DNA of 64,000 nucleotides from Lewinellaceae bacterium (GTDB taxonomy: Bacteria > Bacteroidota > Bacteroidia > Chitinophagales > Saprospiraceae). Under the pieces are notes generated by a model. The model made no database searches. It was not told the origin of the DNA and was given only the letters and a program-made list of their open reading frames with translations. Below, piece by piece: positions 63,119 to 64,000 of the stretch. The DNA is taken from NCBI GenBank assembly GCA_020636435.1, contig JACJXX010000001.1, positions 3,055,001 to 3,119,000 on the forward strand, written 5' to 3'. The position numbers were made by a program, and so were the translations under genes. The number at the start of each line of letters is the position of its first letter. Position 1 is the stretch's first letter.

Positions 63119-64000
63119 ATGTCACAGAAGAGGAACGAAACCGGAAATAGCGATGATCAGCCAATAGCCGGGCCAGTTGCCGAGCAAGCCAGGGCCTTTG
63201 TGTTGCGCCTTTTTGACCAGCGGCAGGACGCCCGCCTGCTCGTCCACAACTATGCTTTTGCCAATGAGGTGGCCCGCCGGGTGCAGGTCATTGCCGAGGG
63301 AGAGGCCGCCGGGCCGGACGTATTGGAGCAGGCCCTTTTGGCCGCCTGGCTGTATCCCACCGGGTATTTATACGACTACCGCGACCCCGCTCATTTCAGC
63401 GCCGAGTTTGCCCGTCAGTTCTTTAGCCAGGCCGATTACCCCAAGCAGGGGCAGGAGCAGGTCTTGAACAGCATTCACGCCATTGCGGAAGGGCGCCCTC
63501 CCTCCGGTAAAGTGGAATGCATACTCAATGATGCTGTACAGGCAGCGGCCTACCTCCAGGAAAAGGGAGAAGGGCTCCCGTTGCTCCGCCTGGAGCGCGA
63601 GTTTCTGCTCGGCCAGCAGCATTCCAAAGTAGAATGGGCGAGGATTCTCTTGGAGGAACTGCTGCGCGTCAAACTGCACACGCATCATGCCCAGGCTCAT
63701 TTCCAACCTGCTCTGGCTCAGGCTATTCACGGTTGCCGGCGGATATTGGAAAAGCAGAAGAACAGAGAAGAAGAGGACGGCGGCGGCGACGGCCGGTTCC
63801 TGAGCCTGGAAAGCAAAGTGCCGGTGCGGGGCGTGCAGACTTTCTTCCGCACCAATTACCGCAACCACATCAACCTGAGCTCTATCGCCGACAACAAGGC
63901 CAACATCATGATCAGCGTTAACGCCATCCTGGTCAGCGTGCTCATCACTTTTTTGTCTTACCGCAACATTGGCGAGAACACTCCTCAAATCTTATTGCCC
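63119..64000 (+). CDS. Pycsar-type effector (DUF5706) with degenerate HD-like domain, C-terminus beyond window
   Basis: The frame from ATG 63119 is open for 294 codons to the window edge. The C-terminal part has RNHINLSSIADNKANIMISV followed by a membrane segment (NAILVSVLITFLSY), the hallmark of the DUF5706/PycTM membrane effector. In Pycsar anti-phage systems that effector is triggered by cCMP or cUMP and disrupts the membrane. Residues about 20-150 look like an HD phosphohydrolase fold (LLVHNYAFANEVARRV ... LAAWLYPTGYLYDYRDPAHF), but the HD pair is replaced by YP, so it is probably inactive or a sensor. No cyclase gene is to the left; the right side is unseen. Confidence 0.85.
   Translation, partial: MSQKRNETGNSDDQPIAGPVAEQARAFVLRLFDQRQDARLLVHNYAFANEVARRVQVIAEGEAAGPDVLEQALLAAWLYPTGYLYDYRDPAHFSAEFARQFFSQADYPKQGQEQVLNSIHAIAEGRPPSGKVECILNDAVQAAAYLQEKGEGLPLLRLEREFLLGQQHSKVEWARILLEELLRVKLHTHHAQAHFQPALAQAIHGCRRILEKQKNREEEDGGGDGRFLSLESKVPVRGVQTFFRTNYRNHINLSSIADNKANIMISVNAILVSVLITFLSYRNIGENTPQILLP

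Overview
The window looks like a chromosome segment of a Bacteroidota bacterium, most likely a Saprospiraceae (Lewinella/Haliscomenobacter-like) relative. The basis is five secreted proteins of type IX secretion (T9SS) character carrying PKD, HYR, SprB-like, CUB or gliding-motility-type domains, a hybrid two-component regulator of the Bacteroidota kind, an sdhCAB operon of the b558 type, OmpA-like barrels, and promoters of the TTG-N19/20-TAnnTTTG type (clear ahead of positions 14902, 30779, 45185, 58589 and 62606). I could not run any database search; family names come from motifs read in the translations.

Layout. 1-6284 (-): a giant PKD/SprB surface protein running off the left edge. 6285-7259: repeat-filled divergent intergenic region. 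7260-10046: clpB. 10169-11725 and 24212-25939: two AAA-ATPase-like/PD-(D/E)XK proteins. 11745-11930: relic of an AraC-type HTH. 12008-14674 (-): M43 metalloprotease. 14902-19026: hybrid sensor regulator. 19078-19442: MITE-like element. 19682-24034: HYR-repeat protein. 26054-28183 (-): EF-G. 28659-30494 (-): serine hydrolase. 30779-33852: two T9SS cargo proteins. 33973-35764: LytS/LytT-type pair. 35774-37432 (-): K+/H+ antiporter. 37590-38111 (-): PepSY-like protein. 38375-39997: ViaA-like VWA protein. 40034-41448 (-): two paralogous barrels. 41610-45185 (-): sdhCAB. 46153-48402: RNase R. 49865-50869: charged helical protein. 51154-52393: Nudix and HAD hydrolases. 52524-53507: Kir channel. 53644-55332: ECF sigma / membrane partner / Spy-like operon. 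55426-56319: EamA transporter. 58705-62606: small proteins and an outer-membrane operon. 63119-64000: Pycsar-type (DUF5706) effector, cut by the right edge.

The most unusual locus is 56385-58635. Read on the minus strand, one Bacteroidota promoter is followed by five tandem degenerate tRNA-like repeats (110-113 bp each), one intact tRNA-Met(CAT), and then four almost identical 384-385 bp units. Each unit has a short hairpin terminator, a 97-residue GIY-YIG nuclease gene whose last codons and stop lie in a tRNA D-arm, and a truncated tRNA remnant. It reads as a tRNA-targeting or tRNA-parasitising nuclease element that has amplified in place.

Other points of interest are a small palindromic element family with shared outer arms and unrelated inner stems (28206-28311 and 52401-52509), a 365 bp element with perfect 19 bp inverted ends and a candidate 4 bp target duplication, an 8-C homopolymer that separates a signal peptide from its secreted protein (30812-30819), and a CTATGGATG minisatellite upstream of clpB.
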